Virus record (IMG/VR): IMGVR_UViG_3300017734_000008
Location: 1 to 53,711 of that record
Strand: one strand, 5' to 3'
DNA: 53,711 bases
DNA from: a virus
Shown: positions 15,991 through 25,735 of the stretch, one piece after another
Position numbering within the stretch: position 1 is the first letter of the stretch
How the letters are laid out: each line of letters begins with the position of its first letter
The notes under the pieces: generated by a model
Databases searched by the model: none
What the model saw: only the letters and a program-made list of their open reading frames with translations
Told to the model about the DNA's origin: nothing
Position numbers and translations under genes: made by a program

Positions 15991-16925
15991 AACCATCAGG
16001 CGGAACTGAACTACAATATAAATTTTTAAAACAGTATGTTTCAGAAGATATTTTAGATCAATGTCAAATTTGTTTATCTGTACCAGGACAAGTTCCTCTT
16101 TCTGCAAATAAGATAAATATACTTTGGCAAAAGATGGCTCTCGATCAACCACACTTTCAACAATTTTTTAAAGATAAAGAACAAATAAATCAATATGATT
16201 ATTATGTATTTAATTCACATTGGAATTACGAACAATTTAGAAAGACCTTTGATATACCAGCTGAAAAAAGCACAGTAATAAAAAATGGTATACCTGAAAT
16301 AAAATTAAGAGATCCAAAACCAAAAAGAGAAAAAATTAAATTAATTTATCATCCAACTCCTTGGAGGGGATTATCTGTTTTATTAGGGGCTATGCAATTA
16401 GTAAAAAATCCTAACATTTCACTAGATGTTTACAGTAGCACAAAAGTTTATGGCAGTGATTTTGAAAAAGATAATGATGATGGATATAAAAAATTATATG
16501 AACAAGCGGAAAATTTACCTAATGTAAATTATATAGGATACAAACCTAATGAATATATATTAGATAATCTGCATACTTATGATGCTTTTGTTTATCCTAA
16601 TATTTGGGAAGAGTCTTTCTGTATATCTGCTCTTGAATCTTTGGCTTGTGGTCTCTATGTAGCAACAACGGACAACGGAGCACTTTATGAGACTTGTTCT
16701 GAGTTTCCAGTTTACATACCCACGGATAAAAATTATAGAAATTTAGCTATGCAATTTGCATCTGTAATTGATGGAATACCTGAACAAATTAATGATGAAC
16801 AATTACACATACATCTTAAGTTTCAACAAAACTTTTTTAATCATTTTTATAGCTGGAAGTCTATAGGTGACCAATGGAAAAGATTTTTAGAAGGAGCAAT
16901 CAATGCAAAACGAACAAGACCCTAG
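15987..16925 (+). CDS. Glycosyltransferase, GT4-like (GT-B fold)
   Basis: A 312-aa protein resembling the GT4 family. An N-terminal part holds NSHWNYEQFRKTFDI and VIKNGIPEI; the C-terminal domain starts with KLIYHPTPWRGLSVLL and has NVNYIGYKPN and the nucleotide-sugar-binding region FVYPNIWEESFCISALESLA (the E-x7-E pattern of retaining GT-B enzymes). It would transfer a sugar from an activated donor to an unknown acceptor: host surface glycan, virion protein or a hydroxylated residue made by the neighbouring oxygenases. The N-terminal domain looks shortened relative to usual GT4 enzymes. Confidence 0.75.
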   Translation: MKPSGGTELQYKFLKQYVSEDILDQCQICLSVPGQVPLSANKINILWQKMALDQPHFQQFFKDKEQINQYDYYVFNSHWNYEQFRKTFDIPAEKSTVIKNGIPEIKLRDPKPKREKIKLIYHPTPWRGLSVLLGAMQLVKNPNISLDVYSSTKVYGSDFEKDNDDGYKKLYEQAENLPNVNYIGYKPNEYILDNLHTYDAFVYPNIWEESFCISALESLACGLYVATTDNGALYETCSEFPVYIPTDKNYRNLAMQFASVIDGIPEQINDEQLHIHLKFQQNFFNHFYSWKSIGDQWKRFLEGAINAKRTRP

Positions 16926-17739
16926 TAAGCCAATTTGGTTTAATGAACCAAAAAAAGAAATAAAAACTGAAAAACTTAAACCTAAAAAGTTTTCTATTTT
17001 TGTAGCCACACCTGTACATAGTGATGTTTCTATACATTACTTTCAAGCTTGTTTGGAGTTTCAAAAACATTGTGTAACTAACGATATCCAAGCATCATTT
17101 CAAGTTATGAAATCGTCTTTGATTACTCAAGGTAGAAATTTATGTGTATCAAGTTTTATGCAGAGCAACCATACTCATTTATTGTTTATAGACTCAGACA
17201 TTGAGTTTCAAACACAATCTATTTTTAAAATGATAGCATCAGATAAAGAAGTCATTTCTGTGCCTTATCCATTAAAGCAACTTTTTTGGGACAAAGCTTG
17301 GGAAAGAATATCAAAAGGTAATATTAAGAATGCTAAAGATTTAAAGTTTAAGGGATTATATTCGTATCCAATGAAGGTTGAAGATGATAAAAATATAAAA
17401 ATAAAAGATGGTGTCATTGAGGTTACACACTCACCCACGGGATGTATGCTTATTAAAAGAGAAGCACTAGAGAAAATGATCAAAGCTTATCCTGAAAAAG
17501 AAATAGTTCAAAAGTCTGTTATTAATGGTGAGTTAATAAAAGTACCGTTTTTATATAATCTTTTTGATACAGAATTTGACCCCAAAACAAAAAACTACCT
17601 TGGTGAAGACTTTGCGTTTTGTAAAAGATGGAAACAAATTGGTGGTAAATGTTATGCCTTAATAACCGACCGAATAACACATGCTGGCGAACATCAGTAT
17701 AGGGGCTGTTTTGCTGATGAGTTGATAAAGACTGAGTAA
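16903..17739 (+). CDS. Glycosyltransferase, GT2-like (GT-A fold)
   Basis: A 278-aa protein with KFSIFVATPVHSDVSIHYFQ, ITQGRNLCVSSFMQS, the DxD-type motif THLLFIDSDIEF, and a C-terminal TGCMLIKREALEKM, FDTEFDPKTKNYLGEDFAFC and HAGEHQYRG. These are the landmarks of a compact GT-A glycosyltransferase: DSD binds metal and nucleotide sugar, GEDFAFC supplies the catalytic acid. It overlaps the upstream GT by 23 bases. The Lys-rich N-terminal 30 residues are linker-like. Confidence 0.75.
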   Translation: MQNEQDPSKPIWFNEPKKEIKTEKLKPKKFSIFVATPVHSDVSIHYFQACLEFQKHCVTNDIQASFQVMKSSLITQGRNLCVSSFMQSNHTHLLFIDSDIEFQTQSIFKMIASDKEVISVPYPLKQLFWDKAWERISKGNIKNAKDLKFKGLYSYPMKVEDDKNIKIKDGVIEVTHSPTGCMLIKREALEKMIKAYPEKEIVQKSVINGELIKVPFLYNLFDTEFDPKTKNYLGEDFAFCKRWKQIGGKCYALITDRITHAGEHQYRGCFADELIKTE

Positions 17740-17750
17740 AATGGTAATAT
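17722..17750 (+). promoter_or_regulatory. Candidate sigma70-type promoter for internal virion genes
   Basis: TTGATA (17722-17727), a 17-base spacer and TAATAT (17745-17750) precede the internal virion protein operon, with the predicted start of transcription about 30 bases before ATG 17786. It lies at the end of the glycosyltransferase gene, in one of the few gaps of this part of the window. AT-rich DNA gives chance matches, so this is tentative. Confidence 0.35.
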
Positions 17751-17785
17751 TTCTAACTTAGCTAATTTAAGGAATATATAATATT

Positions 17786-18847
17786 ATGGCAGGACCACTC
17801 GCATTTTTACCCTACGCACTAGCAGCCTACGGAGGATACAAAGGTTATAAAGGATCTAAAGACGCTGGTGGATCAGGAATTCAAAGATTATTAGGCGGAC
17901 TTACAGGAGCTGCAGCTGGATACTATGGGGGTAAAGGAATTTTAGGTGGCGGATCAGCTTTAGGCATTCCAGGTTTTGCAGGAGCACAACAATCATTTAC
18001 TCCTATCACAAGTATGTTCCCTCAGTTTGCTTCAATACCTGGAGTTGGACAAACACAACCTGAATTTTTAGGAACAGATAAATTTGGTAATTTAATTCCA
18101 AATAGAACAGCATCAGATTACTTAGCTGCAGCTACTCAAACTAATGCACCAACTGTTGACAATAGAAACGTGTTACAAAAATTATTTATGAGATCAAGAA
18201 AAGGTGTGCCTGGTGAAATGGAAATAGATCCACTAAAGGCGGCTTTTGGTGTTGGAGCACTAAGTTATTTCTCAGGTGCTTTTGAACCTCAACCACAAGA
18301 CGTGTTTACACCAACATATAATTTAGCTGTAGCCGAACTACAAAAACAAAGAGGTGGATTTAAATATATTGACCCAGTAGACGGTACAGAAAAAACTTTT
18401 GAACAACCATACATACCTGAAGCCGATCCTAAAAATCAAGGTGACTTTAGAATGGGCTCTTATGCAATAGAAAGAAACAGACTAAAAGAAGGTGGGCTAG
18501 CAGAAATTAAAAACTTTAATGAAGGTGGTATAAATTACTTACCAAGTAAAAGAACCCATAGTGAAGATGATTCGAACAACTATGTTAGAGCATCAGGATA
18601 TGTCGAAGATGGGTCTGGCACAGGAGATAAAGACGAGGATACAATGTTAGCTCAACTAGCGGACGGAGAGTTTGTAACAAGAGCAGATGGAGTATTAGGC
18701 GCAGGAATCATAGCTGGTGCAAATCCAAGTAGCATGAAAGATATGAGAGAAAAAGGTGCACAATACTTCTACGAACAACAGAAACGATATAAAAGAGTTT
18801 TTGATTTATTAGAAGGAAGTAGAAATGCAAAAGCCCAAGCCAATTAA
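17786..18847 (+). CDS. Internal virion protein A with Gly-rich membrane-like N-terminus
   Basis: A 353-aa protein. The first 70 residues are Gly/Ala-rich (GGLTGAAAGYYGGKGILGGG), like a glycine-zipper membrane segment of ejection proteins. The C-terminal part has the conserved marine phage block GTGDKDEDTMLAQLADGEFV followed by TRADGVLGAGI and EKGAQYFYEQQKRY. Position at the head of the ejection-protein block supports a virion-internal role in DNA delivery. Overlaps the next gene by 23 bases. Confidence 0.7.
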   Translation: MAGPLAFLPYALAAYGGYKGYKGSKDAGGSGIQRLLGGLTGAAAGYYGGKGILGGGSALGIPGFAGAQQSFTPITSMFPQFASIPGVGQTQPEFLGTDKFGNLIPNRTASDYLAAATQTNAPTVDNRNVLQKLFMRSRKGVPGEMEIDPLKAAFGVGALSYFSGAFEPQPQDVFTPTYNLAVAELQKQRGGFKYIDPVDGTEKTFEQPYIPEADPKNQGDFRMGSYAIERNRLKEGGLAEIKNFNEGGINYLPSKRTHSEDDSNNYVRASGYVEDGSGTGDKDEDTMLAQLADGEFVTRADGVLGAGIIAGANPSSMKDMREKGAQYFYEQQKRYKRVFDLLEGSRNAKAQAN

Positions 18848-19280
18848 ACCTGATATATCTGTTTTATCAGTAGAGCCAAAATACATAGATAAGTTTTGGC
18901 CATTATGTGATTTTATGATTGCAGAGGCATTGAAATACTCAGGGGGTTTTGCAGAACCCAAAGATATTAAAGACTTACTTAAAAAAGACGAAGCTCAATT
19001 GTTTCTTGTCTTCGGTAGCGATGAAGAAGAACTAAATCAAGTTTTTGCTCTATTTGTAACTCGTATTGCTGCTTTACCAAGTTATTCTCAACTTGAATCG
19101 ATTATATGTACTGGGAGAAAAAGACATTTATGGGAGGACAAGATAGTGAATACAGTCACAAAGTTTGCTAAACTAAACGGATGCAAAAAGCTTAGCTTTT
19201 GGGTAAGACCAGGTTGGTCTAAGGTATCAAAAAAATGGGGATGGAAAGCTAAACATATACAAATGGAGAAAGATTTATAA
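18825..19280 (+). CDS. Internal virion protein, GNAT-acetyltransferase-like (T7 gp13 position)
   Basis: A 151-aa protein with a fold pattern like GNAT acetyltransferases: ISVLSVEPKYIDKFWPLC, AQLFLVFGSDEEELNQVFAL, LESIICTGRKRHLWEDKIV and a terminal KKLSFWVRPGWSKVSKKWGW. T7 gp13 and relatives, encoded among internal virion proteins, show the same arrangement, usually without a proven enzymatic role. The acetyl-CoA loop is only loosely kept (TGRKRHLWED). Confidence 0.6.
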   Translation: MQKPKPIKPDISVLSVEPKYIDKFWPLCDFMIAEALKYSGGFAEPKDIKDLLKKDEAQLFLVFGSDEEELNQVFALFVTRIAALPSYSQLESIICTGRKRHLWEDKIVNTVTKFAKLNGCKKLSFWVRPGWSKVSKKWGWKAKHIQMEKDL

Positions 19281-20143
19281 TGGGATCTATAGTATCAAGT
19301 ATATTTGGTGGAGGCGGTAGTAATGCACCTGCCCCAGCTTCAAGTGGAAATCAATTTACTCAATCTGTAATTAGAGAAGCTCCAGGTATCGAAGAACGAA
19401 AAATAGAATTAATGGATTTAGCTCGTGGTGTTGCGGGAAAACCAGTAGCAATACCTGCTATGCAGGTTGCACCTTTTAGTGCTTTAGAGCAACAAGGATT
19501 CACAGCAGCAGGAACAACAGGAGTAGGTCAACCAACAGTAACATCGGGCATCGGACAACTACTTGCTGCACAAACACCAAACATAAATCAATTTTTAAAT
19601 CCTTATCAATCATATGTAGTAGATGAAATTAATAGACAAGCAGCACAAGCTCAAAATAGATTATCAGCAAGTGCAGTATCGTCAGGAGCTTTTGGTGGAG
19701 GTAGAGAGGGAGTTGCACAAGCAGAATTAGAAAGAGCTAGATTAGGTCAAGTTGGTTTAGCTCAACAAAGAGGTTTTGGTCAAGCGTTAACTGCTGCTCA
19801 ACAACAGCAACAAATGCAAGGCAATATAGGAACTCAACTGGCAAACATTGGTCAAGGTCAGCAACAAATGGCACAAGCTGATTTAAATCAATTGTTACAA
19901 GCAGGTGGTTTACAAAGACAACTAGCTCAAACTACGTTAGATGCTGCTAGACAATCACAACTACAACAATCTTTTGAACCTTTTCAAAGAGCTGAATTTT
20001 TATCTAATGTTTATGCTGCTGGACCTAAATCACAATCTTCATTAACAGCTGCAACTACACCTCAGACTAGCCCATTAGCTCAATCTATAGGAACTGGTAT
20101 CGGAGCATTCCAAGCATTCCAAGGTATGCAGGGAGGGAAGTAA
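19280..20143 (+). CDS. Internal virion protein B, Gln/Ala-rich
   Basis: A 287-aa protein starting MGSIVSSIFGGGGSNAP, with a conserved stretch NQFLNPYQSYVVDEINRQAA, then SAVSSGAFGGGREGVAQAE and a long Gln-rich helix (about 155-225, including QQQQQMQG and GQGQQQMAQADLNQ). The pattern is a hallmark of DNA-ejection proteins in marine phages, comparable in role to P22 gp7 or T7 gp14. One-base overlaps link it to both neighbours. Confidence 0.7.
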   Translation: MGSIVSSIFGGGGSNAPAPASSGNQFTQSVIREAPGIEERKIELMDLARGVAGKPVAIPAMQVAPFSALEQQGFTAAGTTGVGQPTVTSGIGQLLAAQTPNINQFLNPYQSYVVDEINRQAAQAQNRLSASAVSSGAFGGGREGVAQAELERARLGQVGLAQQRGFGQALTAAQQQQQMQGNIGTQLANIGQGQQQMAQADLNQLLQAGGLQRQLAQTTLDAARQSQLQQSFEPFQRAEFLSNVYAAGPKSQSSLTAATTPQTSPLAQSIGTGIGAFQAFQGMQGGK

Positions 20144-22440
20144 TGTCCCTAAATAAAGTTTTAAATAGACCATTATTTAGAAAACAAGCTTTAAAAAAAG
20201 GTGCATTAAAACCTATTAAAGCAGCAAATGGAGAAATGATCGGTCCTATGCCTCCTAATTTAAGACAAAGATTTACTAACACAATGTCTTCAGGTATAGG
20301 CGCATTAAAAAATTTTGGTAAAGATGCATTAAGAACTGGACCAGGTGGCGTTGCTGTTTATGGTGGATTAGAAGCTATTGATCCGAGACTAGCAGCTGGA
20401 GTTGGTGCAGGAGAATTAAGTTTATTAGGTGCTCGTTTTATTCCTGGTGCTAAACAAGCAGTAAATAGAATTTCAAGATTCACTCCTTTTGGTATGCTAA
20501 GTAACATGCCATTTAAAAGAGCTACTGGAATAGGTTTAGCTACATTAGCTGGCGGTAAAATGATTCAAGGTTTTAAGAATCGTAATAGAGAAAGAGAGTT
20601 TGTTAAAGAATATGCAAAAAGAAATAATTTAGATGTTGATGAAACGTTATCATTATACGAAAGAGATCTACCAGGACTTACTAGAGGTTTTAGTGGATTA
20701 AGAACATCTGATTTAGCAAAAGCTACTACTATAGCATCACAAGATTTTAAAACTGCTGCTACTCCATTGACTGAAGAGCAGAAAGAAAAAATAGGAAACA
20801 TAAATAAATTTATTGAAAAAAGATATAACTACCAAGATTTAGATTCTTTAGCGCAAGACACAAAAAAAGCTAAAACTGTTTTGGATGAAGGTGTGAGAGT
20901 AGACGAGACATTAACCTCTGATCCTGACTCTGAAATGGCAATATTAGATGAGGCACAAAGAAAAGAACAAACTAATTTAGAGGACACAAGAAATAAAGCA
21001 GCAATACTTACGGGACAATTGATGAGTAAATTTAATATTACTGATCAACTCAAAGCTTTGAATATAGCCTCTGCTATGACAGATGGTTTAATCTCAGAAG
21101 GTCAAGTGCAAACAGTGTTAGATAATCCAGATGAATATGGAAAGATACCAAACAAATCTAATGATCCTAACCATCCAACAGCTGTGGCTGATAAACCTGA
21201 GACTATACAAGACGCTAAAGAAGACCCTAATGTTACATTATCAAAAACTTTGGGCGTAGAAACTGAACAAAGCACACCATCAGGCGATAAAGAAATTGAT
21301 TTAGGTAAAAAGTTTTTAGTAGATTTACAAAATCCGAGAGAGACTGAAGTTAATCCTAAAAGTTATTTTTTAACAAAATTAGCTCTAGGTTTGATTTCAG
21401 GAAAAACAAATAAAAGAGGATTGGCAGGAGCTGTAGAAATAGCTGCAACAGTTATGGGACCTGCGTTTGATGGAGCTATTGCTTTAAAAATGAAAAACGA
21501 TGAAAATTATAGAGATTTTGTAACTGCAGCTACAGATAGAAACATAAAATTGTATGAAATGTTTAATAAAGATAGAAAACAAGGTAAGTTTGATAACGGA
21601 TCTATCTTAATAAATGGAATATATTATGAAGCTAAACAAGATAGAGACACAGGTAATTATTTTGTTGTTGATGAACAAAATAATTTGAGACCTGTAAATC
21701 AAAATGCAGGTACATTCTACAAAAGAACGATAGATAAAAATTATTTTGATCAAGTAAAACTTTTATCTGATGGATATATTTCTCAAGATATCTTAGAAGA
21801 TTCAATAAAATTATTCAAAGACCCACAAATCGGAAGCAAAGTAAAAGGTCCTGCTGCTATAATTTTAAGTGCTGCTGATACATTGAAAGCTTTACCTAGT
21901 GCCGTAATTGAAGGAATCAAAGGAGCAGGTGGTGACTTTACAATGACAAATGTTGAAGATCCATTATCAGAAAAAGAATTTAGTAATTTACAAAAGAGAA
22001 CAGATAATGCTTTAAAAAAATTAGAAAAAGAGTTTCAAGCAGGTTTGGATGAGGGTAATGAAGCTGCAAAAGTATTAGGACAATTAGAAGTTAATGCAAG
22101 ATTCTTAACTTATTCATTAGCTAATGCTTTGAAAGAAAAAGACAGGTTAACAAACAGAGACTTACAACTTTTAGAAGAGCTTACAGAGTTCAGATTAATT
22201 AAAAACCCTGCTCGTATTCAAGAAAAATATGAAGAACTATTAAGAAGAGTTAAACAGAAGAATGCTGTTAGAAGAACTAGATTTGGAACTCTTGGTAATT
22301 CAGACATAGCAATTCAAAATATTATAGGACAAATATATAAAGCAACAAAAGCTGCGCCTAGAAAAAATGAGAAAACTGTAAAACCAAAATCAACTGAGGA
22401 TGCCTTTGATATTTTAATTCAAAAGGCAATACCAAACTAA
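20143..22440 (+). CDS. Internal virion protein C (765 aa)
   Basis: A 765-aa protein, starting MSLNKVLNRPLFRKQALKKG. The N-terminal 150 residues contain Gly/Ala-rich amphipathic stretches (GVAVYGGLEAIDPRLAAGVG), the middle is acidic and polar, and the C-terminal 250 residues are long charged helices. No enzyme motif is visible. Size, helical content and place between the Gln-rich protein and the 1032-aa protein indicate an ejection protein that leaves the capsid with the DNA (T7 gp15-like role). Confidence 0.7.
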   Translation: MSLNKVLNRPLFRKQALKKGALKPIKAANGEMIGPMPPNLRQRFTNTMSSGIGALKNFGKDALRTGPGGVAVYGGLEAIDPRLAAGVGAGELSLLGARFIPGAKQAVNRISRFTPFGMLSNMPFKRATGIGLATLAGGKMIQGFKNRNREREFVKEYAKRNNLDVDETLSLYERDLPGLTRGFSGLRTSDLAKATTIASQDFKTAATPLTEEQKEKIGNINKFIEKRYNYQDLDSLAQDTKKAKTVLDEGVRVDETLTSDPDSEMAILDEAQRKEQTNLEDTRNKAAILTGQLMSKFNITDQLKALNIASAMTDGLISEGQVQTVLDNPDEYGKIPNKSNDPNHPTAVADKPETIQDAKEDPNVTLSKTLGVETEQSTPSGDKEIDLGKKFLVDLQNPRETEVNPKSYFLTKLALGLISGKTNKRGLAGAVEIAATVMGPAFDGAIALKMKNDENYRDFVTAATDRNIKLYEMFNKDRKQGKFDNGSILINGIYYEAKQDRDTGNYFVVDEQNNLRPVNQNAGTFYKRTIDKNYFDQVKLLSDGYISQDILEDSIKLFKDPQIGSKVKGPAAIILSAADTLKALPSAVIEGIKGAGGDFTMTNVEDPLSEKEFSNLQKRTDNALKKLEKEFQAGLDEGNEAAKVLGQLEVNARFLTYSLANALKEKDRLTNRDLQLLEELTEFRLIKNPARIQEKYEELLRRVKQKNAVRRTRFGTLGNSDIAIQNIIGQIYKATKAAPRKNEKTVKPKSTEDAFDILIQKAIPN

Positions 22441-25400
22441 TGGCTACTTTAAAACAACAACAATTCGCTGATAAAATTACTCAAGCGATTAAAGATAACA
22501 AATTTGCACCAGAAAATTTAAATGCAAATGAAAGAGAAGCTGTAGATGTTTTAATTAAAAATGGTGTAATTAAATCTGAGAAAAATGTTAATCAGATATT
22601 AGATGAAAGAAACAAAGCTAGAATAGATATTTCACAAGCCCAAACTGTTGCAAGAGATCCTCTTTCAGCTGCATTTGAATTAGACGATTCTAAAATACCT
22701 TTAGCTGATTCTATATTCACGGGTAGAACTACATCAGTTTTAGCTGGTGATGTGGGTGGAGCTGTAGCCTATCAATATTTTAATAAAGATAAAGTTCTTC
22801 AACAATACAAAGACCGAGGAAAATTAAAAACAAAAGGCATAAGATTTTTTGAAAATTTAGCAAATAAATTACCAGCAAGATTTAAATTTACAAAAGCTGC
22901 TGCCACAGCTGCAGCTAAATTAGGTGATACGTTTGCAGCAAGACCCATCACAAGAATAGCAAAAAGTCCTTTAGGTAGATTTGAAGTAGGAACAGCAGTA
23001 GCGGGTACAGCAGGCGCAGGTGTCGGAGATTTAGCTTATTCAGCTGCCGATGCTATTTTAGGAGAAGACATTTATAACGGTATCATGGAAGATTTATCAG
23101 AAATACCTTACAAACCACCTGAAAAATTAAATGCTGTAGAATCAGCTTTAGTCTCAGTGAAAAACGCTGCTTTATTTAATGCGGCAGCCACAGGTATTAC
23201 CCCTTTATTTATGGCATTAGGTAAAGGCTTAAATAAAATTTTTGGTACAACAGGTGCTGCGCAAAAAAAGTATGCAGAATTTGCTAGAGATAAAGGATTG
23301 GATGCTCCCTTACTTGGATTTTTAAGAGATGGTAGTTTGTCAGAACCAGCAAGAAATTTTTTTAAAACTATTGGTGTTTTCCCAGGTATCTCTCCGATAG
23401 CTGATAAAGCTTTACTTAAAACAGAACAAGCGACCTCTAAAGTATTTTTTGATAATGTAGAATCTATTGCTCCTGTTTATCACCAAGCTTTTTTAGGTCA
23501 AGAAGTAATAGATCAAATGAGAAAAGTGTACGCACAAAACGTAGCTGCGTATGATAAATTATACGATAACTTTTATAAAGCTGCAGATCTTGCTTTAGAT
23601 CCTGCTATTATGAGCACTGACAATATAGTCAAAGAGGCAGAATTATTTTTATCAAGAAGAAGTGCTGAAATACCAGATGCTTTCAAAGCGTTTCAGGAAG
23701 GTAATTCAGCAGCAGCACAAAAGTTATTAGAGGAGGGTGATCCATTAAATACATTCATGGCAATGACTGGCGCATTGAAAGGTAAAAACATTACTTTTAA
23801 ACAATTTAAATTCATGAATAAACTTTTAAACGATGTAGGAAACCAAACAAAATATTACGCTATGAACCAAGAATTTGGTGCTTTAAAAAACGCGTTAGAA
23901 TTAGATGTAGCTAGTTTTGGAAAAAATTTAAATGCTAATGCATTAATGAAAGATGAAAAATTTGCTCAGGCTGTTGCTGGAGCTGGTGGTCTTCGAAGTG
24001 CTGGTGGTAAACAACTTATAGATACGACAGTAAAAGCAGGAAATTCTTTGCTTACAAAAATGAAAAATGCAAATGAGGCTTTTTCTAGAACGATGAAACT
24101 TTATGATAATGAAGGTTATTTTTTAAAAAAAAAATTACAAAAAATAGATTCCAACGCTTTAACAGGTAAAGGTTTGATAAACTTTTTAGGTAGAACTAAT
24201 ATGCCGAAAGAAGATTTATTTAAAACATTTGAAGACGCTGTATTCACATCAAGATCTCCATCAGCATTACAAACTTATAAAAAAATGATTGGAGCACAAA
24301 AAGGTTTTGAGGGTTTTAGTGAAAAAGGTGTTAAATTATTTAAATCATCTTTTTCTAAATTTTTACATGACGCGTACATAGGATCTTTTGTTGGTAAACC
24401 ATTGCAAGGTGCGGTAGGTCAAGGACAAATTTCATTAGGTGTAATGGGTAAAATATTCAGAGGTGGTGATTTGTCTGTAAAACCTTTCACATCTGTAATG
24501 GATGATGCTAATCGTTTAGCAGAATTAACACAAGCAGGTGGATCTTACAGTACAAAAACAAGTGCAGATAATTTAGTAAACACAAAAAATTACAAATTTG
24601 GTCCTGATGATTTTAAAGAATTTGATGCCAATACGTTTATTGATACTCTAGGTATTGGAGCAACGAGACAAGCTCAATCTGCATCTCAGATGTTAGAAGA
24701 TGCATATTTCACAATTACAGGAAGCAGACAAGCAGCTAAAAGATCTGTACAAGATTTAAGAGATTTTGCTCAACATTTACAACTGATTTCAGATGTGCCA
24801 GTAACAAACTCATCTACTTTCATTCAAAGAAGATTACAATTATCTGGTATCGGAGGTTTGACAGGAGTAGCAATTGGTGCGGGAGCTGGAGCTGCTACTG
24901 ACAGCCCTTTAATAACATTTTTATCTCTTTTACTTGTAGGTAGATATGCTGGTAGAGTTTTAACTGATCCTCAATTACTAAGAGTTGTTAATGATACGTT
25001 GAGACCTCAAGAGATAGCCCAAATTGTTGGCACGAAGGTAACTCCAAAAGCAAAAATTTTACCTGCACAAAAAAGAGAAACATTTTTTAAAGCATTAAAT
25101 AAATTCTTTAATGATGACGATGATTTTATAAAAATTGATCCAAAACAAGTAGACTTTGAACAAATAACAAATTACTTGGACAGCAAAGCTGTATCCATAG
25201 ATACTCCTAATTATGGTCCTAATTTAGAAAATGTTCCTGAATCTACTGTTCTAGCTATGTATGATGAAGAGCTTACACAATTACCAAGTGAGAAACAAAA
25301 AGAAGAAGAGGTAGCTTTATATAACGGTATGGCTACGAGTATTGACCAAGCAAGAGATGCATTTGAAGATCCAAGAGATGACAGATCTCAAACAGAGGTT

Positions 25401-25538
25401 CCAAATTTACCATTACCACAAGTACCACAAATGACCACACAACCCACAGGACAGGTTAGTGCACAACAAGTTCAACAGTTATTCCCATTTGACACAACTG
25501 CTGCAGCTATAGCTCAAAGGAGACAGAATCGTGGCTAA
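22440..25538 (+). CDS. Internal virion protein D (1032 aa)
   Basis: The largest ORF, 1032 aa, helical, with Ala/Gly-rich segments that could cross membranes (EVGTAVAGTAGAGVGDLAY, GIGGLTGVAIGAGAGAATD) and a Gln/Pro-rich tail ending in VQQLFPFDTTAAAIAQRRQ. No lytic transglycosylase motif is evident. By size and position it corresponds to the giant internal protein (T7 gp16 role) that forms the trans-envelope DNA conduit. Starts in the stop of the upstream gene and overlaps the small membrane gene by 8 bases. Confidence 0.7.
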   Translation: MATLKQQQFADKITQAIKDNKFAPENLNANEREAVDVLIKNGVIKSEKNVNQILDERNKARIDISQAQTVARDPLSAAFELDDSKIPLADSIFTGRTTSVLAGDVGGAVAYQYFNKDKVLQQYKDRGKLKTKGIRFFENLANKLPARFKFTKAAATAAAKLGDTFAARPITRIAKSPLGRFEVGTAVAGTAGAGVGDLAYSAADAILGEDIYNGIMEDLSEIPYKPPEKLNAVESALVSVKNAALFNAAATGITPLFMALGKGLNKIFGTTGAAQKKYAEFARDKGLDAPLLGFLRDGSLSEPARNFFKTIGVFPGISPIADKALLKTEQATSKVFFDNVESIAPVYHQAFLGQEVIDQMRKVYAQNVAAYDKLYDNFYKAADLALDPAIMSTDNIVKEAELFLSRRSAEIPDAFKAFQEGNSAAAQKLLEEGDPLNTFMAMTGALKGKNITFKQFKFMNKLLNDVGNQTKYYAMNQEFGALKNALELDVASFGKNLNANALMKDEKFAQAVAGAGGLRSAGGKQLIDTTVKAGNSLLTKMKNANEAFSRTMKLYDNEGYFLKKKLQKIDSNALTGKGLINFLGRTNMPKEDLFKTFEDAVFTSRSPSALQTYKKMIGAQKGFEGFSEKGVKLFKSSFSKFLHDAYIGSFVGKPLQGAVGQGQISLGVMGKIFRGGDLSVKPFTSVMDDANRLAELTQAGGSYSTKTSADNLVNTKNYKFGPDDFKEFDANTFIDTLGIGATRQAQSASQMLEDAYFTITGSRQAAKRSVQDLRDFAQHLQLISDVPVTNSSTFIQRRLQLSGIGGLTGVAIGAGAGAATDSPLITFLSLLLVGRYAGRVLTDPQLLRVVNDTLRPQEIAQIVGTKVTPKAKILPAQKRETFFKALNKFFNDDDDFIKIDPKQVDFEQITNYLDSKAVSIDTPNYGPNLENVPESTVLAMYDEELTQLPSEKQKEEEVALYNGMATSIDQARDAFEDPRDDRSQTEVPNLPLPQVPQMTTQPTGQVSAQQVQQLFPFDTTAAAIAQRRQNRG

Positions 25539-25731
25539 CGGAAAAACTCCTAAAACAACTGGTGAGCATATTATTGCTTTATACGGACACATATCTGGTC
25601 TAAAAAAACAACAAGACCATATGCATAAAGGACTGGATGATGTAAGACAGAAAGTAAACTGGTTCTTTGTTGCATTAGTTGGTGGTATGGGTGCAATTAT
25701 TTTGACTTTGGTAAATTTATTAGCTAATTAG
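25531..25731 (+). CDS. XhlA/holin-like small coiled-coil membrane protein
   Basis: A 66-aa protein: a polar helix (GHISGLKKQQDHMHKGLDD) followed by a C-terminal membrane helix (WFFVALVGGMGAIILTLVNL). This short helix plus C-terminal anchor layout matches XhlA-type haemolysin/holin accessory proteins. A lysis or ejection role is likely; it overlaps the giant internal virion gene, so it is expressed late. Confidence 0.6.
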   Translation: MANGKTPKTTGEHIIALYGHISGLKKQQDHMHKGLDDVRQKVNWFFVALVGGMGAIILTLVNLLAN

Positions 25732-25735
25732 TGTA

